A DNA stretch of 64,000 nucleotides from the NCBI RefSeq assembly GCF_900114915.1, contig NZ_FOUS01000009.1, positions 124,001-188,000 of the forward strand. Direction: 5' to 3'. The notes below the pieces were generated by a model that worked only from the letters and a program-made list of their open reading frames with translations, searched no databases and was not told where the DNA came from. The stretch is from Bradyrhizobium sp. Rc3b. Its GTDB lineage: Bacteria; Pseudomonadota; Alphaproteobacteria; Rhizobiales; Xanthobacteraceae. The position numbers were made by a program, and so were the translations under genes. Each line of letters begins with the position of its first letter. The first letter of the stretch is position 1. Positions 39,058 to 48,213 of the stretch are shown here, piece after piece.

Positions 39058-40257
39058 ATGTCGGGGACTGACAAGAGCAAGGCGGGTTTGTCCCTCGACG
39101 GTCCCATCGTGATCCTGGTCGAGCCGCAGCTCGGGGAAAACATCGGCATGGCCGCGCGCGCCATGGGCAATTTTGCGCTCGGCGCCTTGCGCATCGTCAA
39201 CCCCAGGGACGGCTGGCCCAACATCGCCGCCCAGCGCGCCGCCGCCGGCGCCGACCACATTCTGGAAAAGGTCGAATTGTTCGCCACGGTCGAAGACGCC
39301 GTCGCCGACCTCGACCTGCTGTTCGCCACCACGGCGCGCCCGCACGACCAGGCCAAGCCCGTGGTCGGGCCGGAGGCAGCCGCCAGCGAGATCGCAGGTC
39401 ACGTCGCGACCGGCGGCAAGGCCGGTATCCTGTTCGGCCGCGAGCGCTGGGGCCTGACCAACGAGGAGGTCGGGCTCTCCAACCGCATCATCACCTTCCC
39501 GGTCAACCCGGGCTTCGCCTCGCTCAACCTCGCCCAGGCCGTGCTGCTGGTCGGCTATGAATGGTTCAAGCTGATGACCTCGGGCGAGCTGCCGCACGCC
39601 ATGCCGGAGCGCTCCGAGCGCGCCTCGCAGCACCAGATGCATGCCTTCTTCGACAACCTCATCCGCGAGCTCGACAAGGTGGAATTTTTGCGCCCGGCCG
39701 AGAAGCGCGACACCATGCTGGTGAACCTGCGCAACATCTTCAGTCGGATGGAGCCGACCAAGCAGGACATGCACACCCTGCACGGGGTGATCATGGCGAT
39801 CGCCGAGGGACGCAAGGGCCCGGCCAAGGGCGGCGTGCTCGACGGCGAGCAGGCGACGCGCCTGCGCGCGCTCTTGGCCGAGCACGGGCAGGGCGGCGGC
39901 GTGCCCGACAGCGGCTCGACCGTGCGCGGCCTCGCCCGCCTGCTTCGCCGCAACCCGACCGATGCCGAGCGTCTGCTCTGGCAGGCTTTGACCCGCGACC
40001 GTCGCTTCGCCGGCCAGTTCAAGCGCCAGACCCCGGTCGGCCGCCACATCCCGGACTTCGTCTCCTTCCCGCATCGGATCGCGATCGAGCTGGTCAATCC
40101 GGGCGAGGGGGAAGCGATCGCAGCGGATCGCGCATCGCGGCGGGCCTGGCTCGAGGCGCGGGACTATCGGGTGCTGGAGATTCGCGCCGCGGATGTGGAG
40201 CGGGATCTCGAGGCCGAGCTGGCGCGGCTGCAGGGGATGATCGAGCAAGCGATGTAG
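39058..40257 (+). CDS. trmJ: TrmJ-type tRNA methyltransferase fused to a DUF559 nuclease-like domain
   Basis: 399 residues. Residues about 14-172 form the SPOUT methyltransferase domain (VEPQLGENIGMAARAMGNF, GILFGRERWGLTNEE, FASLNLAQAV) that 2'-O-methylates tRNA position 32. A helical region runs to about 255. The C-terminal part (about 286-392) resembles DUF559: RRNPTDAERLLWQAL, then GRHIPDFVSFPHRIAIELV. Asp333 and Glu344 of the PD-(D/E)xK-like core remain, but the usual E-x-D-G is replaced by ELVNPGE, so nuclease activity is doubtful. TrmJ normally ends near residue 250. The fusion is continuous in frame, with no stop between the parts. Confidence 0.88.
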   Translation: MSGTDKSKAGLSLDGPIVILVEPQLGENIGMAARAMGNFALGALRIVNPRDGWPNIAAQRAAAGADHILEKVELFATVEDAVADLDLLFATTARPHDQAKPVVGPEAAASEIAGHVATGGKAGILFGRERWGLTNEEVGLSNRIITFPVNPGFASLNLAQAVLLVGYEWFKLMTSGELPHAMPERSERASQHQMHAFFDNLIRELDKVEFLRPAEKRDTMLVNLRNIFSRMEPTKQDMHTLHGVIMAIAEGRKGPAKGGVLDGEQATRLRALLAEHGQGGGVPDSGSTVRGLARLLRRNPTDAERLLWQALTRDRRFAGQFKRQTPVGRHIPDFVSFPHRIAIELVNPGEGEAIAADRASRRAWLEARDYRVLEIRAADVERDLEAELARLQGMIEQAM

Positions 40258-40278
40258 GTGCCGTAAGGCATGGCTCTC

Positions 40279-40369
40279 GTAGGGTGGGCAAAGCGAAGCG
40301 TGCCCACCATCTCTCGCTGATCATCAAGAGAAGGTGGGCACGGCGCTACGCGCCTTTGCCCACCCTACG
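40279..40369. repeat. palindromic intergenic repeat, family A
   Basis: A full copy of about 91 bases: left arm GTAGGGTGGGCAAAGCGAAG, right arm ending GCCTTTGCCCACCCTACG, with GTGCCCACC and GGTGGGCAC inside. It lies between the convergent trmJ and amidohydrolase genes. This copy has the best-matched arms in the window. Confidence 0.88.
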
Positions 40370-40399
40370 GCACTTCCTGCTGGTCGGCAGCGGATGACG

Positions 40400-42103
40400 T
40401 CAGCGCTGAAACACGACCTTGCCGCCCACGAGCGTCATGTCCGCCTTGATGTCCTTGATCTGGTCCTCCGGCACGGCCGTGTAATCCGCGGAGAGCACCA
40501 CGATGTCCGCAAGCTTTCCGGGCTCAATGGTCCCTTTACGTGCTTCATCGAACGTGTAGCGCGACGCCGCGCTGCTGTAGAGCCGCAGGGCCTGCTCGCG
40601 CGTAATGGCTTCTGCCGCGCCGTAGACGTTTCCGTTGGGGTCCTTCCTGGTCACCATGATGTACATGTTGAGGAAGGGGTTGATCGGGTTGACGGGAAAG
40701 TCCGTCCCGGCGCCGAGACTATTGAGCCCCATTTTTTCGATTAACGTCCTGGTCGGTACGGCGCGGTCAGCGGTCGCTTTCCCGAGAAATCGTTCGACGG
40801 TCGCTGCCTTATCCCACATGAAAGCGTTCTGGAAATCGACACGGGCTCCCAGCTTCTGCGCCCGCTCCATCTGTTCTGGCCGGATCAGGCTGGCGTGAAT
40901 GAGGACGAAGCGACGGTCTCGGATCGATTTCTCCTTATCCACTGCCTCGAACGCATCGAGCACCTGGTCAATACCAAGGTCACCCACCACGTGGACACCG
41001 ACCCGCCAGTCATATCGGTGGCAGATGGAGACGAGTTGTTTCAATCGCTCAGGTGTCTGCTGCGCAACGCCATGATAGTTGTCGTGTGAATCGGGATACA
41101 CCTCGCGCATGAGCGCCGTCTTCAGCGTCATGCCGCCGTCGTAGAAGATCTTGATTCCCGCGAACTTCAGCCAATCGTCGCCAAAGCCTGAAGAGGCCCC
41201 ATTGCCTGCCATGATCGCTTCCCACGCGGTCAGATCGGCCGGGGGCTCCGGTCGAAACATCACGCCGGTGCGCAATGTGGCTTTCCCGGATGCGACATGC
41301 TTCTGCAGCATGCGGATATCGCGTGCCTCTGTCGCGCCTTCGACCACGCTCGTGATACCGAAGCTGTTCAGCACACTTTCGGCAATCGTGAATTGCCTCA
41401 TCTCATCGTCTTCTGTCCAGGGCGGTACGGCCTTCTCGACCCGATCGATCGCCGTCTCCACCAGCACGCCGGTCAATTCACCGGCCGCGTCGCGCTCAAA
41501 CTTTCCCCCGTTCGGATCCGCGGTGGTCTTGTCGATTCCGACCCGCTGTAGAGCCATGCTGTTCGCCATCGAGAAATGCCCGACGGTGCGAAGATAGACC
41601 GGATTGTCTGGAGCAACGCTATCAATCTCCTGCCTGGTCAGATATCGCTTCTCGGCCAATTGTGAAGGCGGATGCCACGCGCCACCTACAATCCACTCGC
41701 CCGGCTTCTTCTTCGCAGCGAATGCCTTGATGGCCTCGAGCGCTTCGGCGACCGTCTTGGCTCGGCCCATGATGACGACATAGTCGCCAAGACCAGCGGC
41801 CTTGAAGTGAGCGTGTGTATCGATCAATCCGGGGATGACGGTCTTGCCAGCCACATCGAGCACGCGGGTCCGGGCGCCGGCGAGCGCCTTTATCGAAGCA
41901 CTGGTTCCGGTTGCGAGAATCTTTCCGTCTGCAACGGCCACTGCTTCCGTCATCGTCGATCGCTCATCCAGCGTCAGAACCTTGCCATTAATGAGGACCA
42001 GGTCAGGTGCGCTGAACTCCGGTTGCTGCGCCGCGACACTTACGATGCCGGCGATCCACATGCTCGTGGCAACGATTGCAGATGCCGTCAACTTGCGAAC
42101 CAT
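40400..42103 (-). CDS. exported amidohydrolase, YtcJ-like
   Basis: 567 residues from the ATG at 42103 (MVRKLTASAIVATSMW), preceded by AAGGGGGA. A signal peptide of about 24 residues ends SVAAQ. The amidohydrolase-3 domain has the metal motif GLIDTHAHFK (about 95-104), VGVHVVGDLGIDQ, HASLIRPEQM, LGAGTDFPVNP and the final GKLADIVVLSADY. YtcJ-like proteins hydrolyse amides or cyclic amides; the substrate is unknown. It is divergent from the DUF1254 gene, with a family A repeat between them. Confidence 0.85.
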   Translation of the reverse strand: MVRKLTASAIVATSMWIAGIVSVAAQQPEFSAPDLVLINGKVLTLDERSTMTEAVAVADGKILATGTSASIKALAGARTRVLDVAGKTVIPGLIDTHAHFKAAGLGDYVVIMGRAKTVAEALEAIKAFAAKKKPGEWIVGGAWHPPSQLAEKRYLTRQEIDSVAPDNPVYLRTVGHFSMANSMALQRVGIDKTTADPNGGKFERDAAGELTGVLVETAIDRVEKAVPPWTEDDEMRQFTIAESVLNSFGITSVVEGATEARDIRMLQKHVASGKATLRTGVMFRPEPPADLTAWEAIMAGNGASSGFGDDWLKFAGIKIFYDGGMTLKTALMREVYPDSHDNYHGVAQQTPERLKQLVSICHRYDWRVGVHVVGDLGIDQVLDAFEAVDKEKSIRDRRFVLIHASLIRPEQMERAQKLGARVDFQNAFMWDKAATVERFLGKATADRAVPTRTLIEKMGLNSLGAGTDFPVNPINPFLNMYIMVTRKDPNGNVYGAAEAITREQALRLYSSAASRYTFDEARKGTIEPGKLADIVVLSADYTAVPEDQIKDIKADMTLVGGKVVFQR

Positions 42104-42237
42104 GACGTCCCCCTTGAATCTTGTCTTTGCTGGACGAAGATTTTCAAGGGTATCGTCGATCGAACATCGGTTCAACGCTTCTGAGGCTTGCCAGCGTCCA
42201 CATGCTGGCAAAGTGGATCGCGCTCTGTGTTAGTCTC

Positions 42238-42316
42238 GTAGGGTCGGCAAAGCGAAGCGTGCCCACGACGTCGATCAACAACGGCGCGGCAGACACGTGG
42301 GCACGGCGCTGCGCCC
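42238..42316. repeat. palindromic intergenic repeat, family A (partial)
   Basis: The left arm GTAGGGTCGGCAAAGCGAAG and the inner GTGCCCACGACGTCG / ACGTGGGCACGGCGC pair are present, but the right end (TTTGCCCACCCTACG) is missing. It lies upstream of the DUF1254 gene. Confidence 0.75.
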
Positions 42317-42399
42317 AAGACCATCCCGCCTCGTTGATGCATGTCAAGGAACATGGAACCCCGCCCGTTACGGTTTTGAGGCAACAGGGAGGGTTCGAT

Positions 42400-43839
42400 A
42401 TGTCAATCAGCCGTCGCCAAGCACTGGCCGCCTTCAGCGCCGCAGTATCGGCGCTCGCGATTTCCCGCACCGCACGCGCCGAGTTTGATGGTCTTGTCGT
42501 CAGGGCTCTGGAGGGCGGAGAAGATTTTTGGCTTGCCCAGGACGCCTATATCTACGGATATCCGCTCGTGACGATGGAGATGACACGCCGGGTCATGACC
42601 AACGTTGCTGCGGTGGAAGGCACGCGCGGGCCAATGGGGCAATTCGTCAAGCTCCGCAAGTACCCTGATGCCACCTTCAAGGACGTCACGGCACCCAATG
42701 CCGATACGCTCTACACGACGGCCTGGATCGACGTGGGAGACGAGCCCTGGGTCCTGAGCATGCCGGACATGAAGGACCGCTACTTCCTATTTCCGATGCT
42801 GGACGGCTGGACCAATGTCTTCCAGGTGCCTGGCAAGCGCACCACCGGCACCAAGGCGCAAACCTATGCGATCACCGGCCCGGGCTGGAAGGGAACGCTT
42901 CCCGCCGGCGTCAAGGAATACAAATCACCCACGGGCATGGTGTGGATCCTGGGCCGCATCTATTGCACCGGTACGCCGGAAGACTACGCGGCCGTGCACG
43001 CCGCGCAGGACCAGTTCAAGCTCGTGCCGCTCAGCGCATACGACAAGTCCTTTACGCCCCCGGCAGGCAAGGTCGATGCGTCGATCGACATGAAGACGGC
43101 GGTTCGCGAGCAGGTCAACCGCCTGGACGCCGCGGCCTATTTCACCCTTCTCGCGCAATTGATGAAGCGCAATCCGCCGGCCGCCGCCGACGCGGCCGAG
43201 GTCGCCAAATTCGCGAAGATCGGTCTTGTCCCCGGCAAGGATTTTGACGCAAGCAAATTCGATGCTGCCTTCGCCAAGCGGGTCCCGCAGGTGGCATTCG
43301 AACGCATCATGCTCCAGTTCAAGGTCAACAAGGCGATCAAGAACATCAACGGCTGGGCCTTCGACAGCGAAGCCGGCATTTACGGGACCAATTTTCTCAA
43401 CCGTGCGCTTGTCACGGCCATCGGCCTCGGCGCCAACCGGATTCAGGATGCGTGCTATCCGACATCCCAGAAGGACGCCGATGGCAAAGAGTACGTCGGC
43501 AGCAACAAATACGTCATGCGTTTTCCGAAGGGGCAGCTTCCTCCGGTCGGCGGCTTCTGGTCGCTCACGATGTATGACGAGAACTATTTCTTCGTCGCCA
43601 ATCCGATCAACCGCCAGTCGATCAGCGCCCGCCAGAATCTCAAAGCCAATCCCGACGGTTCGGTCGACCTCTACATTCAGAAGGACAACCCGGGCCCCGA
43701 CAAGGAGAGCAATTGGCTTCCCGCGCCCGCGGGCAAGTTCGTGCTGATGTTGCGGATGTACTGGCCGAACGAGAAGTCGCCCTCGATCATCAACGGGACC
43801 TGGAAGCCGCCGCCCGTCCGGCAGGTGACGAGCAGCTAG
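42400..43839 (+). CDS. DUF1254/DUF1214 exported protein
   Basis: 479 residues from the ATG at 42400. The N-terminus MSISRRQALAAFSAAVSALA is a Tat-type signal (SRRQAL) cleaved near ISRTARA. The DUF1254 block (AYIYGYPLVTMEMTRRVMTN, PNADTLYTTAWIDV) is followed by the DUF1214 block (SNKYVMRFPKGQLPPVGGFWS, SLTMYDENYFFVANPINR). Such periplasmic proteins are widespread with no proven activity. The upstream start at 42121 is not conserved and runs through a repeat. It ends 5 bases before a half copy of repeat A. Confidence 0.87.
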   Translation: MSISRRQALAAFSAAVSALAISRTARAEFDGLVVRALEGGEDFWLAQDAYIYGYPLVTMEMTRRVMTNVAAVEGTRGPMGQFVKLRKYPDATFKDVTAPNADTLYTTAWIDVGDEPWVLSMPDMKDRYFLFPMLDGWTNVFQVPGKRTTGTKAQTYAITGPGWKGTLPAGVKEYKSPTGMVWILGRIYCTGTPEDYAAVHAAQDQFKLVPLSAYDKSFTPPAGKVDASIDMKTAVREQVNRLDAAAYFTLLAQLMKRNPPAAADAAEVAKFAKIGLVPGKDFDASKFDAAFAKRVPQVAFERIMLQFKVNKAIKNINGWAFDSEAGIYGTNFLNRALVTAIGLGANRIQDACYPTSQKDADGKEYVGSNKYVMRFPKGQLPPVGGFWSLTMYDENYFFVANPINRQSISARQNLKANPDGSVDLYIQKDNPGPDKESNWLPAPAGKFVLMLRMYWPNEKSPSIINGTWKPPPVRQVTSS

Positions 43840-43843
43840 GGAG

Positions 43844-43874
43844 CACGGCGCTTCGCGCCTTTGCCTACCCTACG
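43844..43874. repeat. half copy of palindromic repeat family A
   Basis: Only the right arm (CACGGCGCTTCGCGCCTTTGCC, then TACCCTACG) remains, immediately after the DUF1254 stop. Confidence 0.7.
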
Positions 43875-43879
43875 CACCG

Positions 43880-44632
43880 TCACCGGCGCCCGAGCAGTAC
43901 CTCGCGCTCCACCGCAATCCAGGTCGTCCGCGCCAACGCCAGCAATCTGCCGGCTTCATCACGAAGCGCGGCGTCGGCCGTGCGCTTGCGGCCGTCGCGG
44001 CCGGTGGGCCAGGCGGTGATGATGCAGCGCTCGCCGGGGTGGGGGCGGGCTTCGATGCGGGCTGACATCCGTCCGAGCAGCAGCGGGGTCTTCTCGAAGC
44101 TGCCGCTCTGCTGATCGTAATTGCAGGCAAACCCGGTCGGGCAGTCGAGCGCGGACCAGAGAAATTCGGGCGCGATGAGGCCATCCTCGGCGGCGAGATT
44201 CGGATCGGGTGCCCAGCTCGCGGCGAGAACGGCGTTCCGCGCATGACGGCGGAGCGGGCCGGCGAAGATGCGCAGGCCGTCGCCTTTCGCCCTTGCGGGA
44301 CCGCAGACGAAGCAGTTCGGCAGCGGATGCTCGTGCGGATTGAACAGTGCGAGCAATTCGGCCGCGCGGGCTTCCGGCAAGTTAGCTGTCTCGATCTGCG
44401 CAAGCTCGACGCTCACGGCGCGCCCTGTCGCGACCACCTTGTCGCCGTCTCGGAGCTCCCATGTGTCGCCGTCTGTCGCGACCACAGCGAGCGGCGTGTC
44501 CAGAGGGGGCGGCGCGCGCAGCGTCACTTCCGCTGGCCCCGGAATATGACGGGCGAGCCGGCCGCAGACATAGCCGCCGTTCCCGGAATTGGGAGGGCCG
44601 CAATAGCGTTTGTCGATGATGATCTCTGTCAT
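43880..44632 (-). CDS. hotdog-fold, thioesterase-like hypothetical protein
   Basis: 250 residues from the ATG at 44632 (MTEIIIDKRYCGPPN); the ATG at 44641 is an alternative. Segments GNGGYVCGRLARHI, ALDCPTGFACNYDQQSG and LGRMSARIEARPHPGE look like a double-hotdog arrangement. The centre has a conserved Cys-rich motif NCFVCGPARAKGDGLRIF. Thioesterase activity is inferred from weak fold resemblance. It follows the quinone oxidoreductase gene by 10 bases, so they form one operon. Confidence 0.6.
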   Translation of the reverse strand: MTEIIIDKRYCGPPNSGNGGYVCGRLARHIPGPAEVTLRAPPPLDTPLAVVATDGDTWELRDGDKVVATGRAVSVELAQIETANLPEARAAELLALFNPHEHPLPNCFVCGPARAKGDGLRIFAGPLRRHARNAVLAASWAPDPNLAAEDGLIAPEFLWSALDCPTGFACNYDQQSGSFEKTPLLLGRMSARIEARPHPGERCIITAWPTGRDGRKRTADAALRDEAGRLLALARTTWIAVEREVLLGRR

Positions 44633-44642
44633 GGTGCGCATT

Positions 44643-45620
44643 CTACCTGATCTTGAGCACAATTCGCCCCAGAACCGTGCGGTTGGCCACGGCGCGCATG
44701 GCCTCGCCGGCCTGCTCCAAAGGAAGGACGCGGTCAATGTGCGGGCGGATCTGCCCGGCCGCCAACAACTGCATCAGCGTGTCGTTCATCCGCGCGCTCT
44801 CGTCCGGGCATTTCTCCGCCCAGGCACCGGCAAAGACGCCAATGATGGAATAGTTCTTCAGCAGCGGCAGGTTCATCGGGATGGACGGAATCTCGCCGCC
44901 GGTGAAGCCGATCGGCATCAGCCGTCCGCCCCATTTCATCAGCCGGGCCATCTGCTCGAAGATCGCGCCGCCGACATTATCGAAGCCGACATCGATGCCT
45001 TCGCCTGACGTGATCGCCTTGATCCGGTCGCGGAGATCCTCGCTGCGATAGTTGATGACCGCGCTGGCGCCGTAGTCGCGGACCAGGGCCGCCTTGTCGT
45101 CGGAGCCAACCCCGGCGACGACGCGCAGGCCGAGATGGCGGCCGAGGTCGACGGCGGCCAGTCCAACTCCGCCGGCAGCGCCGGTGACGAACAGCGATTC
45201 GCCGCGCTCGGCTCGTGCCCGCTCGACCAGTGCGTAATAGGCCGTGCCGTAATTGTGCAGTACCGTGGCCGCTGCTTCGAACGCGACGCCGTCAGGCAGG
45301 CGCACGCTCTTCGACTCCTTCGCGATCATCCGTTCGGCGTAGCCACCGGTCCAGCTGCTGCAGGCCACGCGATCGCCGGGCGCGAACTTTGTCACCTTGT
45401 CGCCGATTGCTACGACGGTTCCGGAGGCTTCCGTGCCGGGTACGAAAGGCGTCGGCGGCCGCATCTGGTAGAGGCCCGAGACCAAGAGCTGGTCCATGAA
45501 GCTCACGGAGGCCGCGCGGACGTCGATCAGGATCTCGTCGCCGGCGGGCTTGGGGACATCGATCTCAGCGAGGCGCAAATCGCCGGGTCCAGTGAACGAA
45601 TGGCACAAAACTGCTTTCAT
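44643..45620 (-). CDS. NADPH:quinone oxidoreductase-like (zinc-free MDR family)
   Basis: 325 residues. Medium-chain reductase with an N-terminal GroES-like domain (EILIDVRAASVSFMDQLL) and a Rossmann domain with the NADPH motif TGAAGGVGLAAVDLGRHLG. The zinc-ligand cysteines of alcohol dehydrogenases are absent, as in quinone reductases (QorA/crotonyl-CoA reductase-like). The start at 45620 (MKAVLCHS) is typical. First gene of a two-gene unit with the hotdog-like protein, which suggests acyl-CoA metabolism. The substrate is not determinable. Confidence 0.87.
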   Translation of the reverse strand: MKAVLCHSFTGPGDLRLAEIDVPKPAGDEILIDVRAASVSFMDQLLVSGLYQMRPPTPFVPGTEASGTVVAIGDKVTKFAPGDRVACSSWTGGYAERMIAKESKSVRLPDGVAFEAAATVLHNYGTAYYALVERARAERGESLFVTGAAGGVGLAAVDLGRHLGLRVVAGVGSDDKAALVRDYGASAVINYRSEDLRDRIKAITSGEGIDVGFDNVGGAIFEQMARLMKWGGRLMPIGFTGGEIPSIPMNLPLLKNYSIIGVFAGAWAEKCPDESARMNDTLMQLLAAGQIRPHIDRVLPLEQAGEAMRAVANRTVLGRIVLKIR

Positions 45621-45826
45621 TGTGGCGCTCCCGTTTTGCGACAGGCGAACATGCGCGGCAGCGGACGTGCGAACATGACGATCTTCCCTTAAGGTGTCGG
45701 CGCAAATGGCGCAGCATGCAGAACTGAACCCTTCGCTCGCGAGCGGGCTCGATCCGGTCCGACACTTACCAATGGACCGTCCCCTGCGCGTCCCCCGAAC
45801 GGCGCGATGACGACGAGAGGATTTTC

Positions 45827-47371
45827 ATGACGGTCTTCTCGCTTCACGCGCTTGGATTTCCCGAGGTCTACGCTGGCGATCGCCCGATCAAGCTGAACCT
45901 GCGCAAGGCTCTTGCGCTGCTGATCTATCTCGCGGAGGCCAGGGGCGCCGTTGCGCGCGAGGTCCTGGCCGCGCTGCTGTGGCCGGAGACGTCAGCCGAA
46001 ACCGCCCGGGCGCGGTTGCGGCGGCTGCTTCATCGCATCGAGCTTGCACTTGGCCGGGAGGTTTTCGAGGCCGACCGCGCCAGCGTGCGATGGTCTGCGG
46101 CGGTCGAGATGACGATCTATACCCATCTGTTCGAGGGCGCCTGCGACCGCGGCGCCTTCGAAGAAGCCTGTGCGATCTATCGGGACGACTTTCTCGCAGG
46201 GTTCGCTCTCGACGATTGTCCTGCATTCGACGATTGGGCGTTCTTTCGCCGCGAGGCGCTGAGAGGACGGCTGATGCATGCGCTCGAGCGTCTCGTGCAG
46301 GACAAGAACGCCGCCGGCGATCATTTTGCCGCGACCGCGTATGCGGCGCGCCTGGCCGAGCTCGATCCGCTCAGTGAAGTCTATGGGCGGTATCTGATCC
46401 GCAGCCTGCTGCTATCAGGCGACCGCAGCGCGGCCGAGCGTCACCATGCGGCCCTGACACAGCGGCTGCGGGAGGAACTCGGGATTGCGCCGGAGGCCGA
46501 GACCGAGGCGCTCATGAGTCCCGCAACGGAGCTGCACGCTGTTCCGACCACGCGCTATGTGAAGGGTGCCGGCGTGCATCTGGCGTATCAGACCTACGGA
46601 AGTGGCCCGCTCGATATCCTGGTGATGCCCGGTTTCGTGTCGCATGTGGAGCGCGCCTGGGAGAGCCCTGCAAGCCGGACGTTCCTGGCGTCGTTGATGA
46701 AGCTTGGACGGCTGATCGTTTTCGATCGTCGCGGGATCGGGTTGTCCGACCGGGTCGGATCGGCTCCCGGCATCGACGTCACCGCGGAGGATATCGACAC
46801 CGTGCTGCGGGCAGCGGATTCGCGCCGCGTCGTGCTGTTCGGCGCTTCCGAATGCGGGCCGGCCTGCATCAAATTTGCGGTCGACGAACCGCGCCGCGTC
46901 GCCGGGCTCATCCTGTTCGGCGCGCTCGCCAAGGGCTGCTGGTCGGAGGATTATCCGCATGCCTTGCGCGCCAGCCAGTATGACGCCTGGAGCAGGCAGC
47001 TCGTCGCGCAATGGGGCGGCCCGGTCGGCATCGAGACCTTTGCGCCGAGTCTTGCCGGCGATCCCCGGGCCCGCGCCTGGTGGGCCGGGCTATTGCGTGC
47101 GGCCTCCAGTCCCGGCGGCATCTCGGCCGTGCTCGAGGCCTTTCGCGATGCCGACGTGCGGCATCTCCTGGCGCAGATCGCGGTGCCGACGCTGGTGCTG
47201 CACCGGCGCGGCGACCAGGCGGTGCGGATCGCGGCCGGCCGCGATATCGCGAGCCGGATCAGCGGTGCGGAGTTCGTCGAGCTCGACGGCAACGATCACT
47301 GGTTTTTTGCGGGTGATCAGCAGCCGGTGCTCGAGGCGATCGCGCGATTTATAAAGGGTTCGATCTTGTAG
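45827..47371 (+). CDS. BTAD transcriptional-activator domain fused to an alpha/beta hydrolase
   Basis: 514 residues. Residues about 1-95 resemble the winged-helix domain of SARP/AfsR regulators (RKALALLIYLAEARGAVAREVLAALLWP read in two parts). Residues 96-240 form the bacterial transcriptional activator domain (YRDDFLAGFALDDCPAFDDW, LDPLSEVYGRYLIRSLLLSG). Residues 250-512 form an alpha/beta hydrolase (GPLDILVMPGFVSHVE, DRRGIGLSDRV, NDHWFF with the likely catalytic His). The nucleophile elbow is GASEC (339-343), with Cys replacing the last glycine. Whether it hydrolyses or only binds a ligand is open. The stop codon lies within a palindromic repeat. Confidence 0.82.
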   Translation: MTVFSLHALGFPEVYAGDRPIKLNLRKALALLIYLAEARGAVAREVLAALLWPETSAETARARLRRLLHRIELALGREVFEADRASVRWSAAVEMTIYTHLFEGACDRGAFEEACAIYRDDFLAGFALDDCPAFDDWAFFRREALRGRLMHALERLVQDKNAAGDHFAATAYAARLAELDPLSEVYGRYLIRSLLLSGDRSAAERHHAALTQRLREELGIAPEAETEALMSPATELHAVPTTRYVKGAGVHLAYQTYGSGPLDILVMPGFVSHVERAWESPASRTFLASLMKLGRLIVFDRRGIGLSDRVGSAPGIDVTAEDIDTVLRAADSRRVVLFGASECGPACIKFAVDEPRRVAGLILFGALAKGCWSEDYPHALRASQYDAWSRQLVAQWGGPVGIETFAPSLAGDPRARAWWAGLLRAASSPGGISAVLEAFRDADVRHLLAQIAVPTLVLHRRGDQAVRIAAGRDIASRISGAEFVELDGNDHWFFAGDQQPVLEAIARFIKGSIL

Positions 47372-47462
47372 GGTGGACAAAGCGAAGCGTGCCCACGACG
47401 TCGTTCGAGAAGGACCGAGGCAGATCGTGGGCACGGCGCTTTGCGCCTTTGCCCACCCTACG
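47368..47462. repeat. palindromic intergenic repeat, family A
   Basis: About 95 bases, GTAGGGTGGACAAAGCGAAG to GCGCCTTTGCCCACCCTACG. Its first bases overlap the stop codon of the BTAD-hydrolase gene. It is directly followed by a repeat of a second family. Confidence 0.85.
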
Positions 47463-47470
47463 AAGTCATC

Positions 47471-47532
47471 GTAGCCCGGATGGAGTAATCCGGGACAGTG
47501 TCCCCGCCTTCCGCTTTGCTCCGCGGGCTACG
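47471..47532. repeat. palindromic intergenic repeat, family B
   Basis: GTAGCCCGGATGGAGTAATC to GCTCCGCGGGCTACG, 62 bases with complementary ends and an inner CCGG/CCGGG pair. It sits 8 bases after the family A copy and before the convergent TetR gene. Confidence 0.75.
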
Positions 47533-47544
47533 ACGTGAGAGCGA

Positions 47545-48213
47545 TCATACCGCCTCGAGCTCACGCTTCTTCTTCGCCTTGGACTGGCCGAGCAGGGGCC
47601 CGGCCGTGAGTGCCGCTGTATCGGCCACGCCTGGGTCGCGCGAGATCATCGCGGCGACGATGGCACCGTCGATGATGAGGCCGAGCTGATGCGCGAGCAT
47701 TGCGGGCTCGCTCGAGCCCAGCTCGGCGGCGAGCTTCTCGATGTGGCCGAGCACGATCTTCTTGTGCTTCAGCGCGATGTTGCGGAACTGCTTGGCGTCC
47801 TTGTCGTGCTCGCCGACCGCGTTGATGAAGGGGCAGCCGTAGAAGCGCTCTTCGGCAAACCAGCTCTTCAGGGCCGGGAAGATGCGCGTCAGCTTGGCCT
47901 GCGCGTCGCCGCCGCCGTCTTCCATGGCGCCGATGAACCATTCGCGCCATTGCTTGCCTTCGCTCTCCAGCACCGCGTTGACGAGGTTGGTCTTGGAGCC
48001 GAACAATTTGTAAAGCGTGGTCTTCGCGGTGCCGGCCTCCTCGATGATCGCATCGATGCCGGTGGCGTTGATTCCGTTCTTGCAAAACAGATGCGAGGCG
48101 GCGCTGAGCAGGCGCCCGCGCGCGGATTCGTCATCGCCGCCGCCTGAATGCGGCGCGTTCTTCTTCGACGACATCTTGTTCAGTGAAGGCTTGTTCAGTG
48201 AAGGTTTGGCCAT
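47545..48213 (-). CDS. TetR-family transcriptional regulator
   Basis: 222 residues from the ATG at 48213 (MAKPSLNK); an in-frame TTG at 48222 is less likely. The helix-turn-helix is ARGRLLSAASHLFCKNGI then ATGIDAIIEEAGTAKTTLYKLF, with a C-terminal ligand domain (WFAEERFYGCPFINAVGEH). The N-terminus contains a duplicated PSLNK. It is divergent from the OsmC gene 243 bases away and may control that operon; this is inference from position. Confidence 0.88.
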   Translation of the reverse strand: MAKPSLNKPSLNKMSSKKNAPHSGGGDDESARGRLLSAASHLFCKNGINATGIDAIIEEAGTAKTTLYKLFGSKTNLVNAVLESEGKQWREWFIGAMEDGGGDAQAKLTRIFPALKSWFAEERFYGCPFINAVGEHDKDAKQFRNIALKHKKIVLGHIEKLAAELGSSEPAMLAHQLGLIIDGAIVAAMISRDPGVADTAALTAGPLLGQSKAKKKRELEAV

